Shown: in pieces, positions 32,409 through 41,650 of the stretch | Layout: each line of letters opens with the position of its first letter | Position numbering within the stretch: the first letter of the stretch is position 1 | Assembly: GCF_000010345.1 (NCBI RefSeq) | Contig: NC_009663.1 | Span: forward strand, 1,984,001 to 2,048,000 | Direction of reading: 5' to 3' | DNA: 64,000 nt | Source: Sulfurovum sp. NBC37-1 | GTDB lineage: Bacteria > Campylobacterota > Campylobacteria > Campylobacterales > Sulfurovaceae | Translations under genes and position numbers: made by a program | Notes under the pieces: generated by a model | Database searches by the model: none | What the model saw: the letters and a program-made list of their open reading frames with translations, nothing else | What the model was told of the DNA's origin: nothing

Positions 32409-34013
32409 ATGATTAATAAAATAGCTTTTAGTAGTATTGCAACAGTTTATATATTTGCTCTAAATTTATTCAGCAACCAAAATCTAGACCAGATAGTAAT
32501 GTCAATCTGGCCTACACTCCTTTTATTTATTCTGTTTCTGATTATAGGTTTATTTCATCGTTTATTCTTGAAACTTTTTGTATCTTTTAATATTCTCATA
32601 GCATCTATTGCCATATTTTTCAAATGGCAATACGGTATTACCATTACTGGAGACATCATACTAAGTGGCCTTGTCAATGATACGGACCTGACAGCTGAAA
32701 TGATTTCCATGAAACTGCTGCTTTGGGTCCTGTCCACGGCCATATTGCCCATAATAGCTATTTTTTTTACAAAAATTCAACATCTTTCTTTCAAAAAACA
32801 ATTTTTACATACTTCCATATTGATCGCAGTGTCATTGGTCACTGTAGTATCAATTTTCTTTCTACAGGGGTACGAGTTTAGAGCAAAAGGGCAGATAAGA
32901 GACCCCAAATTTTCTCAGGCGTTAAGTAACTTTTCACCTTTAGATGTTGAGTATAGTTTCAACAAAGCACTTAGATCTTATAAAAAAATGAAGAAACTGT
33001 ATAGCAATATCGAAATTATGTCAAAAAAATATCACTACCGGTCAAAAGAAAATGACCTTTTGGTTGTATTTGTGCTGGGCGAATCCACACGCGGCGACCA
33101 CTTTATGCTCAATGGATACAACAGAAATACCACACCACTGCTTTCTAAAACCGAAGGCTTAAGCAGTTTCAGGAATGTTCGTTCCTGTGCCACGCTGACT
33201 ATACAGTCATTACCTTGCATCTTCTCACCGCTTGACAGGGCCCATTCAAAATCCTATGTTACGCATTCACCCTTTAGTGAAGTTTTTCACTCTTTGGGAT
33301 TCAACACGGAGATATATTCTCTTCAGACATTAGATGAGTTTTATCAGTATCTGGGTTATGATCATCTAAAATCAAAATATGCCATATTAAACGAGCAACA
33401 CAGTGGTGCAAAAGATATTTCTCTTCTGCCATATGCCAAGCAAATTATTAAAAACTATAAAAATGGGAAAAAGTTGCTTATTTTACATACCCTTGGATCC
33501 CATCAGACTTATCATGACCGTATCACTCCGGAACAGGAGATATTCAAACCAAGCTGTCGACATGCCGATGTCGCGAAATGTACACAGGAAGAACTTCTTA
33601 ATGCCTACGACAATACAATTATCGGAATTGATTCCTTTCTTGCAACGCTCATCAATGAACTCTCTGATAAAAAGGCAATACTCTTTTATATTTCTGATCA
33701 TGGTGAATCCCTGGGTGAGAACGGAAACTATTTCCATGGTAAACCCATAGATATAGCACCACAGGAACAGTTCGATGTTCCATTTATTATCTGGTTCTCC
33801 AAAAAATACCTCGATACAGAAGAAGGAAGAAAACGTTTCAGTCACCTTAAAAAATATAATCTTGATACTGCTTTATCCTCTGCCAATATTTTTTATTCCG
33901 TATTGGGTTGTTCCGCAATTGAGTCAACAGATGGCGGCATTGATCAAAGTTTGAATATTTGTTCAGCCCCGGAAGAAACAGCTAAGCAAAATCCTGTATT
34001 GAAGCGACCTTGA
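32409..34013 (+). CDS. Phosphoethanolamine transferase, EptA family
   Basis: Adds phosphoethanolamine to lipid A (or another surface acceptor), lowering negative charge and affinity for cationic peptides. The 534-residue protein has five N-terminal membrane segments and a periplasmic sulfatase-fold domain. The nucleophile is Thr227 in LGESTRGDHF, and the second metal site is DHGESLGENG from Asp430; C-x-T-L-T-I-Q-S-L-P follows the first motif as usual. Cysteines likely to form disulfides are present. The gene is low in GC and flanked on both sides by gene remnants, which suggests a transferred or rearranged block. The target cannot be told from sequence. Confidence 0.9.
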   Translation: MINKIAFSSIATVYIFALNLFSNQNLDQIVMSIWPTLLLFILFLIIGLFHRLFLKLFVSFNILIASIAIFFKWQYGITITGDIILSGLVNDTDLTAEMISMKLLLWVLSTAILPIIAIFFTKIQHLSFKKQFLHTSILIAVSLVTVVSIFFLQGYEFRAKGQIRDPKFSQALSNFSPLDVEYSFNKALRSYKKMKKLYSNIEIMSKKYHYRSKENDLLVVFVLGESTRGDHFMLNGYNRNTTPLLSKTEGLSSFRNVRSCATLTIQSLPCIFSPLDRAHSKSYVTHSPFSEVFHSLGFNTEIYSLQTLDEFYQYLGYDHLKSKYAILNEQHSGAKDISLLPYAKQIIKNYKNGKKLLILHTLGSHQTYHDRITPEQEIFKPSCRHADVAKCTQEELLNAYDNTIIGIDSFLATLINELSDKKAILFYISDHGESLGENGNYFHGKPIDIAPQEQFDVPFIIWFSKKYLDTEEGRKRFSHLKKYNLDTALSSANIFYSVLGCSAIESTDGGIDQSLNICSAPEETAKQNPVLKRP

Positions 34014-34048
34014 GAAAAAAGGCTCTCCTAATCTTTACAACAAGTCTG

Positions 34049-34495
34049 CAGGATGCCATTACCGCAAGAGATGATACTCCATATTTTCGACCAGAAACCT
34101 ACAATTTAAACGAAAAATGCCGCTATTGAAGATGTACATACGCTGGCATTTAAAGACGTTACACTCAAGTATGGTAAAAAAATGCGCTTAACGGTATTGA
34201 CTTTAGCATTTCAAAGGGAGAAAAGTTGGCACTCGTGGGTGGTAGTGGTGGAGGGAAAAGCTCAATCGTCAACCTCATCATGCGATTATATGATCCAAAC
34301 TCAGGTGAGATCAGTATAGACGGGAAGAGTATTGATCATTTTTCACTGGAATCTTTACGCAATACCATTTTCATCGTAACACAAAGGGTATACATCTTCA
34401 ATGATACTATTGCAGCCAATGTTGCTTACGGCAAAGAAATATTGAACAAATTAATGACCTTTACCGCTGAGCCGATACAAGCTCTTTCAATTTAA
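34049..34495 (+). pseudogene. Second MsbA-like ABC ATPase, internal fragment
   Basis: After a piece reading SLQDAITARDDTPYFRPETY, a shifted frame gives AIEDVHTLAFKDVTLKYG. A further shift in an A run near 34180 leads to ALNGIDFSISKGEKLALVG, Walker A GGSGGGKSS, and VTQRVYIFNDTIAANVAYGKE, where it ends. It is similar to the same region of the intact msbA at 26336-28042 (compare VTQRIYIFQDTVLANVAYG). The membrane domain, signature motif and Walker B are absent. The copy adjoins the end of eptA without a gap. Confidence 0.85.
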
Positions 34496-34500
34496 TTGGC

Positions 34501-34506
34501 TATAAT
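34501..34506 (+). promoter_or_regulatory. Extended -10 box, likely promoter of the hisH operon
   Basis: ggcTATAATcac at 34498-34509 matches the promoter type seen at der, trpS and galU. If used, transcription would start near 34513 and the nested inverted-repeat element at 34524-34791 would form the leader of the hisH-hisA-prmA-ftsH-pssA message. Confidence 0.45.
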
Positions 34507-34523
34507 CACAGTTATTTAACTAA

Positions 34524-34791
34524 AGGGCACTTCTAACAACCCCAGATACTCATAATGGGTTTTACAAATGTTAGATTTTGCAAGAGGCTTTCAAGTCCTA
34601 GCCAAAGCTAAGACGAAGTAAGCATCTTGTGAAAGATCGCGTTTGCAAAGCCCACCCTGTGGGCATCACTAGCTTTCGCCTATGCGTCGTTACTCTTTTT
34701 CGACTTAGCTACGGCTAGGCCTTCAAAAGAGTGCCTAGCCTAGACAAAAGCTAGTGATGTTATGAGTATCTGAGGTTATGAGAGGTGCCCT
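34524..34791. repeat. Nested inverted-repeat element (MITE-like or structured leader) before hisH
   Basis: Outer arms of about 31 bp: AGGGCACTTCTAACAACCCC with AGATACTCATA (34524-34554) against the reverse complement of 34761-34791, differing at a few positions. Inside, ATCACTAGCTTT (34665-34676) pairs perfectly with AAAGCTAGTGAT (34747-34758), GCCCAC-CCT-GTGGGC forms a hairpin at 34650-34664, and CCTAGCC..AGCTAAG occurs twice in opposite orientation (34597-34613 and 34702-34719). No coding frame is apparent and no target duplication is clear. It ends 20 bases before the hisH start. Confidence 0.75.
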
Positions 34792-34810
34792 CAACAAGGA
34801 ATACCAAATC

Positions 34811-35422
34811 ATGATCGGTATCGTCGACTACAATATGGGGAACCTTGCCTCTGTCATCAATGCATTCAAAAAAGTGGGTGCGGATGCCAGACTGGAAAGC
34901 GACCCTTCCAAACTCGATCAATATGACAAACTCATTCTCCCTGGTGTGGGGGCTTTCGGTGATGCGATGGCGCATTTGAAAAGTAACGGTATGGATGTAG
35001 CGGTCAAAGCATTTGCTGCTTCCGAAAAACCACTGTTGGGTATTTGTCTGGGAATGCAACTGCTTTTTGAGAGTTCCGAGGAATTCGGTGAAACAGAAGG
35101 TCTTAGTCTGATCCCCGGGAAAGTGGTGGCTTTTGATGAGAGCAAGTTCGATCATCCCCAGAAAGTACCGCATATGGGATGGAATGAGCTTTTTGTGCAA
35201 AAAGAAACACCTATATTTGAAGGACTGCCTCAAGAAATCTATCTTTACTTTGTACATTCATTCCATGCTGTCTGTGATGACAGGTATGCTATAGGAAAAA
35301 CACATTACGGATACGAGTTTGTTTCAGCCGTACAGAACGGGAATATATACGGTATTCAGCCACACCCGGAAAAAAGCCATGGGAACGGTTTGAAGATCAT
35401 AGAAAATTTCACAAAATTATAA
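34811..35422 (+). CDS. hisH: Imidazole glycerol phosphate synthase subunit HisH (glutaminase)
   Basis: Releases ammonia from glutamine for HisF in histidine synthesis. I start at the ATG at 34811, which follows AAGGA and directly opens the domain (MIGIVDYNMGNLASV); an in-frame ATG at 34778 lies inside the repeat arm. The 203-residue class I amidotransferase has the oxyanion GVGAFGDAM, nucleophile Cys79 in GICLGMQ, and the catalytic His/Glu in GIQPHPEKS. HisF is not in this window. HisA follows after a repeat-derived hairpin. Confidence 0.96.
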   Translation: MIGIVDYNMGNLASVINAFKKVGADARLESDPSKLDQYDKLILPGVGAFGDAMAHLKSNGMDVAVKAFAASEKPLLGICLGMQLLFESSEEFGETEGLSLIPGKVVAFDESKFDHPQKVPHMGWNELFVQKETPIFEGLPQEIYLYFVHSFHAVCDDRYAIGKTHYGYEFVSAVQNGNIYGIQPHPEKSHGNGLKIIENFTKL

Positions 35423-35425
35423 TAC

Positions 35426-35447
35426 GGTGTGGGATTCCACACCCTAC
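35426..35447. repeat. Half-unit hairpin GGTGTGG/CCACACC followed by CTACG
   Basis: A perfect 7-bp stem (35426-35432 with 35437-35443) with loop GATT and the trailing CTACG head of the GTAGGG repeat family, read on the minus strand. It lies between hisH and hisA and directly before the hisA Shine-Dalgarno GAAGGA. Confidence 0.65.
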
Positions 35448-35458
35448 GAAGGAAAACA

Positions 35459-36172
35459 ATGACAATATTGCCCGCTATCGATTTAAAAGACGGAAAAGCC
35501 GTCAGACTAAGCAAAGGGCTCATGGAGTCAGCCAAGATCTACTCTGACGAGCCGTGGCAGGTTGCCAAGCGTTTTGAAGAACTCGGAAGCGAATGGGTAC
35601 ACCTTGTCGACCTTAATGGTGCTTTTGCCGGAAAACCTGAAAACCTTGAACAGATCAAGAAGATCAGGGAGAACTGCAACCTCAAACTTGAACTTGGAGG
35701 GGGGATCAGGGATGAAGAGACCATCAAAATGTATCTTGATCTCGGCATCGACAGACTCATTCTCGGTTCCATTGCTGTCAAAGACCCAAAATTCGTCAGA
35801 GAGATGGCAGCAAAATACCCGATCGTTGTCGGTATCGATGCGATTGACGGCATGGTTGCGGTCGAAGGCTGGGGAGAAGTGTCCGATATGAAAGCCACCG
35901 ACCTTGCAAAGGAATTCGCCGATGCCGGTGTTGAAGCCATTATCTGTACCGATGTGGGGCGCGACGGGATGATGACAGGTGTGAACATTGACTTCACCCT
36001 TGCCATCAAGGAAGCCTCCGGACTGGAGACTATCGCAAGCGGCGGATTGAAAGATATGACGGATATCAATGCGCTCATTGAAGCGGGCATTGACGGTACT
36101 ATTGTCGGCAAAGCATTCTATGAAGGTACCCTCGACCTCGAAGAAGCGTTTAGGACTGTAAATGCAGGATAA
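35459..36172 (+). CDS. hisA: ProFAR isomerase HisA
   Basis: Isomerises ProFAR to PRFAR in histidine synthesis. The 237-residue beta/alpha barrel starts at the ATG at 35459 behind GAAGGA. It shows [17 protein letters not shown] with the first catalytic Asp, [18 protein letters not shown]-like [14 protein letters not shown], the second catalytic Asp in [12 protein letters not shown], and the phosphate-binding [10 protein letters not shown] and [11 protein letters not shown]. The 3' end overlaps prmA by 11 bases. Confidence 0.96.
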
Positions 36173-36992
36173 GTATTATGAACTGACGATCACTCTGGAT
36201 GATCAGTATGTCGATCTTATTTCTGATTACATTATGAATATCCATGATGAAGGCTTGGAGTTCGCTACAGGGAAGATCGTCATGCGAAGTGAATCCGATT
36301 TAACCTTCGTTAAAGATGCACTGGTAGCCTTACAGGATGAGCTTGAAAGTGACATCCATATGGATTTCAACTTGGAAGAGAAAGAGAATATTGACTGGAT
36401 CAAAAGTTATCAGGAGTCCATTCAGCCTATTGAAGCGGGAAAGTTCTATATCTTTCCCAGCTGGTACGAACCAAAAGAGGGGTATATCAATATTAAAATA
36501 GACCCTGCACTGGCCTTTGGTTCCGGTCACCACGCCACGACATTCTCCTGCCTTGAAGCGATCAGTAAAACTGTCAAAGCAGGAGACCGTGTTGTTGATG
36601 TGGGATGCGGTTCCGGTATTTTGGGGCTTGCGGCAAAAAAACTGGGTGCCACTGTCGAATTGTGTGATACCGACCCACTTTCGGTTGAAAGCTGCAAAGA
36701 GAACTTCAAGCTCAATGAAGCGCAGTACGACGAACTCTGGGAAGGCTCTATTGATAAAGCCGTAGGTACTTATGATGTGGTCATTGCCAATATCATCGCA
36801 GATGTGCTAAGATTCATCTCCAGGGATCTTAAAGCCGCAGTACAAGAAGGTGGATACCTGATACTTTCAGGTATTTTAGATAAAAAAGAAGAACTGGTCA
36901 AAGCATCTTTTCAAGATCTGACTTTAGAAAAAAGAACCCTAAAAGACGAGTGGGTAACACTCGTCTACAAAAAGGAAAAAATAAATGGCTAA
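36162..36992 (+). CDS. prmA: Ribosomal protein L11 methyltransferase
   Basis: Trimethylates ribosomal protein L11. The 276-residue protein has an N-terminal substrate-binding domain (residues 1-60), the linker region with [13 protein letters not shown] and [17 protein letters not shown], then the SAM-binding [20 protein letters not shown] and the catalytic-loop [10 protein letters not shown]. It overlaps hisA at its 5' end and ftsH at its 3' end (8 bases), so it sits in a tight operon. Confidence 0.95.
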
Positions 36993-39000
36993 TCCAAACA
37001 ATAACAATGATAATAAGCAAAACAATAATAACAACTTTTTCAATGACAATCCCCTGCTCGCCTTTGCGATCTTTTCCATTGTCATCATCCTGATCTTCAA
37101 ATCCTTCGTCGGTGAAGGAGAAAGTCTCGGTACTATGATGAATACTCAGGGTGTAGCGCAGACAAAACAGGTAAAATATTCGGAGATCAAGAAGAGAATC
37201 GAAGAGGGAGCGGTTAAAAGTGTCAAATTGACTCCCTCAATGGTCGAAGCAATCATTGAGGACAACGGGCGTAAAGTCCGCTATGTGGCACAGAATGTCC
37301 CAACATACGACAGAGATCTCATTCCACTGCTTGACAAAAAAAAGATCTCCTACGAAGGTGTGGTAGGCAACGGTTTCTTTTCTGAATTGATCAGCATGAT
37401 GCTGCCTATCCTCATTTTCTTTGCTATTTGGATCTTTCTTGCCAAAAAAATGAGCAAAGGTATGGGTGGGGGTATTCTGGGAGCAGGAAAGGCCGACAAA
37501 CTCATCAATTCCGAAAAACCGGACACCCGTTTTGACGATGTACAGGGGGTTGAGGAAGCCAAAGACGAAGTCAAAGAGATCGTCGATTTCCTCAAATTCC
37601 CGGAACGCTACATAGAACTCGGTGCCAAGATCCCCAAAGGGGTTCTGCTTGTGGGACCTCCGGGTACAGGTAAGACCCTGCTTGCCAAAGCGGTGGCAGG
37701 TGAAGCCTCTGTACCGTTCTTTTCCGTGAGTGGTTCCGGATTCATAGAGATGTTCGTCGGGGTCGGTGCCAGCCGTGTGCGTGACCTTTTTGCACAGGCA
37801 AAGAAAGAAGCACCTTCCATCATTTTCATCGATGAAATCGATGCCATCGGTAAAAGCCGTGCTTCCGGCGGACAAATGGGCGGAAATGATGAAAGAGAAC
37901 AAACCCTCAATCAGCTTCTTGCAGAAATGGACGGCTTCGGTACCGATACACCTGTCATTGTACTGGCTGCCACCAACCGTCCCGAGACACTTGATGCCGC
38001 CCTACTCAGGGCAGGACGTTTCGACAGACAGGTACTGGTGGACAAACCGGACTTCGAAGGACGTCTGGCGATCCTCAAGGTACACTCCAAAGATGTCAAG
38101 CTGGCACCGAATGTTGACCTTGAGATCGTTGCCAAACAGACTGCCGGGCTGGCCGGGGCCGATCTTGCCAACATTATCAATGAAGCGGCTCTGCTTGCGG
38201 GACGCCAGAACAAGAAACAGATCGAACAGTCAGACTTGCTTGAAGCCATTGAACGTTCCTTTGTAGGACTTGAGAAAAAGAATCGCAAGATCAACGAGAC
38301 GGAAAAGAAGATCGTTGCCTATCACGAGAGCGGACATGCACTCATGTCTGAACTCAGCGAAGGCGCTACCCGTGTCACCAAGGTCTCCATCATCCCACGC
38401 GGGCTGGGCGCACTTGGCTATACGCTGCATCTTCCCGAAGATGAAGAGCGTTTCCTGAAACAGAAACATGAACTGATGGCAGAAGTCGATGTACTCCTTG
38501 GCGGACGTGCGGCTGAAGATGTATTCATTGGAGAGATCTCTACGGGAGCAGGAAACGACCTTGACCGTGCTACTGCCATCTTAAAAGATATGGTCTCAGT
38601 GTACGGAATGACCGATGTAGCCGGGCTCATGGTCCTTTCCCGCAGCCAGAACTCTTTCCTCGGAGCCGGGGCTGTATCGACAGACTACAGTGATAAGACA
38701 GCTGAGGCTATGGACAGCTATATCAAATCCACTCTGAACGAACGCTACGGCTATGTAAAGGAAACACTCCAGAATTATTATGGCGCCATCGACAATATGG
38801 CTAAAGAGCTTTTGGGAACTGAAGTGATCGAAGGGAAGACAGTCCGCAGGATCATTGAAGAGTACGAACAAGAAAAAGGTATGCCTAGCCGTCTTGCCCA
38901 TAAAGACAAGGTCGCCAAAAACAAAGCAGAGGCAGACAAAAAAGAAGAAGCATTAAAAAAAGAGATATCCGAAGAGAGTGATAACAACAAAGAAGCCTAG
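36985..39000 (+). CDS. ftsH: ATP-dependent zinc metalloprotease FtsH
   Basis: Membrane-bound AAA protease for quality control and turnover of LpxC-type regulators. The 671-residue protein has an asparagine-rich cytoplasmic start, a first membrane segment ([15 protein letters not shown]), a periplasmic domain, a second membrane segment near residue 140, Walker A GPPGTGKT at 224-231, Walker [12 protein letters not shown], the second region of homology [20 protein letters not shown], and zinc site HESGH at 447-451. The charged tail is lysine/glutamate-rich. It is followed without a gap by pssA. Confidence 0.98.
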
Positions 39001-39720
39001 ATGAAACGCAACATAAAGCTGATCTACCTACTGCCGAACCTCTTTACCGCAAGCAGTATCTTTATCGGTGTACTCAGTATCGTAGAAGCCAGTAAAGGGG
39101 ATTTTAACTCCGCGTCATGGCTTATTCTTCTCGCACTGGTCTTTGACGGCCTTGACGGGCGTGTTGCCCGTATGACCAATACCACCAGCCAGTTTGGTGT
39201 GGAGTTCGACTCACTTGCCGATGTCATCTCTTTTGGTATCGCACCGGCCATGCTGCTCTATTTTTTCACAGGGAACGAATTTGGTCGTTTCGGTATACTG
39301 GTATCGGCACTTTATGTCATCTTCGGTGCCATTCGTCTGGCACGTTTCAACATCTGTACGGCAAAAGCGGATCCCAATGTTTTCATTGGCTTGCCCATTC
39401 CAACAGCCGCGATCTTCATCTCGATGTGGATACTCCTTTTTGACCAATACACCCTTGAGCAGTACAGTATCGTACTTCTTTTTCTTGCCCTTGGTGTTGC
39501 TATCCTTATGGTCAGCAACTTCCGATACCCCTCTTTCAAAAAGATACAGCTTGATAGACCAATGGTCTTTAAGACTATGATCGCCCTGGTGCTTATCATC
39601 TCTTTACTCTACCTCTTTTCTGTCGAAGGATTTGCACTTATCATCCTGGCCTATGTACTTTATGGACCAATACGTGCCTTGAGAACACTGAATTTAAGAA
39701 AGATCAAAATCAGGAAATAG
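39001..39720 (+). CDS. pssA: CDP-diacylglycerol--serine O-phosphatidyltransferase
   Basis: Makes phosphatidylserine, precursor of phosphatidylethanolamine, in the inner membrane. The 239-residue protein is hydrophobic with about seven membrane segments and carries the CDP-alcohol phosphotransferase motif D-G-x2-A-R-x8-G-x3-D-x3-D as LDGRVARMTNTTSQFG then EFDSLADVISFG. The start codon directly follows the ftsH stop. The stop is six bases before an IS1380-type element, which therefore inserted just outside this gene. Confidence 0.95.
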   Translation: MKRNIKLIYLLPNLFTASSIFIGVLSIVEASKGDFNSASWLILLALVFDGLDGRVARMTNTTSQFGVEFDSLADVISFGIAPAMLLYFFTGNEFGRFGILVSALYVIFGAIRLARFNICTAKADPNVFIGLPIPTAAIFISMWILLFDQYTLEQYSIVLLFLALGVAILMVSNFRYPSFKKIQLDRPMVFKTMIALVLIISLLYLFSVEGFALIILAYVLYGPIRALRTLNLRKIKIRK

Positions 39721-39726
39721 GATCAT

Positions 39727-41387
39727 CCCAAATCCGTAAATAGCCCCAAAGTAATCATAAATTGAACTAAAATCAACGAGAGATATTATGCTAAAAGATT
39801 AGATGCATCATAAATTTGCGTATTACCTTGTTGTTTTTAGCACACCGACATGTTTATGCTAAAAATGCTGTTTTTTTAGGCACTATTCTAGTGTTTGAAG
39901 TTTCTATCGTATTGATGTTTTTGGTGACTTTATACGGGTATCATTCCAGTGAAACCCTATAGATGCATTCTCTTATGGAGTGAAATATTTCTACAAACTC
40001 TTTTTGAACTTTCAAGATAGTCTGCCTACTGTGTTTCACTACCTTTCCTGCTAAACGATAAAACTTATAGCGTATCGTGGCAACCGTATGTTTTTGCCAG
40101 CTATTTTGCAGTATTTGTTTAAAAAGAATGAAGAGATTATAAGCCAGTACACCTATCTGAAAGTAAAATGCATTGGAGATAAAATTTGATGAAGGAAGAT
40201 AATTGAGATTGAAACCATTTTTAAGTTCTTTGATCCGGTTCTCGCTTGTATCTCCACGCTTGCGATAAAACCTAACAACATCCTGAGCAGACATGCTTTC
40301 ATCTGCATTGGTAGCGATGACATAATAATGCTCTCTGGCAAGATCAAGTTTTTCGTCTATACTCAACATATCCCAGATCTCCGGAAGTACCGGTGTCACT
40401 GTCTTTTTGACAACAATCAGTCTAAAGGCATGGTCTGTGTGCTGCATGGTATGTATAAACTCAGCTACTTCTTCTTTAAGGTGATGTGCTGTACCTTCTT
40501 TGGTTTGGAATGATTGCCACTCTTTAATTTCTTTGATATTGGCGTAGACGGAATGATCTAAGTTAGCGCCCACGGTATAGGTGATATGATGATTATTGCA
40601 GTGGTTAAAAAGTTCAGCCTGATAAGAAGCAGAATCTGCTCTAAAAAAAGAGAGTGATTTTGCTTTGGGTAATTGTTCCCGACATCTTTTTAGAAACGTC
40701 AGATTATTATCTGCGGGCGCAATATTGCCTGAACGAAATTCACTGTGAATCACATATCCGCCATTGATATGACCAATCATAGGTATATATCCGCTTTGCA
40801 TTTTATAAGTTGTCACTGCTGTACTTTTTTGTGAAAATATTACCGAAGCATCAATATCAAGTACTAAAGGCTCATCTATCGTTTTTAAATGTCTTCGCAA
40901 CAGTTTACGATTGATGGATTCAATACCATAGATACCATGTAGTCCGTGACGTGTGATCCATTTTCCTACACTCTCTGATACAGGTATATGTTTAATCTTC
41001 AACGTCTCTTTGATGGCTTTATCTTTATGAATCATACGTAAGTCATCCAGGACCCTTCCTCCGCTATGAAGCATAAGAAGTAATGGTTGCATGTGTTCAA
41101 ATGGCATATAACCTCGATTACTTTGAGGTAAAGGTAGATAGGCATTACAGAATTGATCGATTTTAGTTGCTTTTAGATATTCACCGAATAATATGGTTCC
41201 GGCATTGGAAGTAAGTGACTCTTTAGTTCCCTCTACAGAAAAATTTAACACACCTTGTGGCATACTTTTACTCCTTGGCAAAAGCTTCACCAAATGGGTG
41301 AAAGTGTTTAGTGTCGCTTTTGTCTTTCTTTTCCCCTATTTTACGATACTTCTTCTTTTATGGTTATTTTCTATTTACGGATTTGGG
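39727..41387 (-). mobile_element. Complete IS1380-type insertion sequence with 5-bp target duplication
   Basis: The terminal repeats are CCCAAATCCGTAAATAG (from 39727) and its exact reverse complement CTATTTACGGATTTGGG (ending 41387). The bases ATCAT occur on both sides (39722-39726 and 41388-41392), a 5-bp target duplication. The element is about 1661 bp and carries one intact transposase gene on the minus strand. The clean duplication and intact gene indicate a recent insertion between pssA and the leu promoter. A truncated relative lies at 21067-21612. Confidence 0.93.
39941..41263 (-). CDS. IS1380-family transposase
   Basis: The 440-residue protein begins at the ATG at 41263, with AAGGAG seven bases before it; an upstream GTG-like start is less likely. 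It has the conserved N-terminal QPLLLMLHSGGRVLDDLR, the first catalytic Asp in EPLVLDIDAS, the second in SLSFFRADSASYQ, a YTVGANLDHS segment, and the glutamate in RGDTSENRIKELKNGF, followed by the hydrophobic NAFYFQIGVLAYNLFIL. There is no internal stop. The 39728-39940 stretch is the distal untranslated part of the element. Confidence 0.92.
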   Translation of the reverse strand: MPQGVLNFSVEGTKESLTSNAGTILFGEYLKATKIDQFCNAYLPLPQSNRGYMPFEHMQPLLLMLHSGGRVLDDLRMIHKDKAIKETLKIKHIPVSESVGKWITRHGLHGIYGIESINRKLLRRHLKTIDEPLVLDIDASVIFSQKSTAVTTYKMQSGYIPMIGHINGGYVIHSEFRSGNIAPADNNLTFLKRCREQLPKAKSLSFFRADSASYQAELFNHCNNHHITYTVGANLDHSVYANIKEIKEWQSFQTKEGTAHHLKEEVAEFIHTMQHTDHAFRLIVVKKTVTPVLPEIWDMLSIDEKLDLAREHYYVIATNADESMSAQDVVRFYRKRGDTSENRIKELKNGFNLNYLPSSNFISNAFYFQIGVLAYNLFILFKQILQNSWQKHTVATIRYKFYRLAGKVVKHSRQTILKVQKEFVEIFHSIRECIYRVSLE

Positions 41388-41400
41388 ATCATCCTGCAGC

Positions 41401-41429
41401 TTGACACATTGTCCTAAAGAGTGTATACT
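41401..41429 (+). promoter_or_regulatory. Promoter of leuL-leuA
   Basis: TTGACA at 41401-41406 and TATACT at 41424-41429 with a 17-base spacer, an unusually complete consensus for this window. The right end of the IS1380 element stops 13 bases upstream of the -35 box, so the promoter was left intact but everything upstream was displaced. Confidence 0.8.
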
Positions 41430-41455
41430 TTTGAAAAATTTGACAGGAGAACACT

Positions 41456-41527
41456 ATGAAAACAATCAGAATCCATACAACTATTTTCACCAAAGACTGT
41501 TCTCTCCTGCTACTGCTCGCATTCTAA
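41456..41527 (+). CDS. leuL: leu operon leader peptide with five consecutive leucine codons
   Basis: A 23-codon frame begins at ATG 41456 with AGGAG six bases before it and ends in TAA at 41525-41527. Near its end it reads Cys-Ser and then CTC CTG CTA CTG CTC (41504-41518), five leucines in a row, then Ala-Phe. It lies between a strong promoter and leuA, so it fits a classical ribosome-stalling attenuation leader that senses charged tRNA-Leu. Three different leucine codons are used. Confidence 0.85.
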   Translation: MKTIRIHTTIFTKDCSLLLLLAF

Positions 41528-41571
41528 TAGTCTAACTATCTATCTTTTTTACATTCAAACAGATCACTATT

Positions 41572-41630
41572 CTAATCCCCTAACCAAGTTTTAGGTAAAA
41601 TTAGACAATTTACAAGCCGATGGGCTTTTT
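41572..41630 (+). terminator. Putative leu attenuator: alternative hairpins and U-tract
   Basis: AAGCC-GATG-GGCTT (41614-41627) followed by TTTAT forms a short terminator-like hairpin 20 bases before leuA. Upstream, CTAAT (41572-41576) pairs with ATTAG (41600-41604) around an inner CCTAA/TTAGG stem (41579-41583 with 41591-41595). The switch between conformations is inferred; the terminator stem is only 5 bp, so strength is uncertain. Confidence 0.5.
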
Positions 41631-41650
41631 ATACCACGAAGGTTATAACC

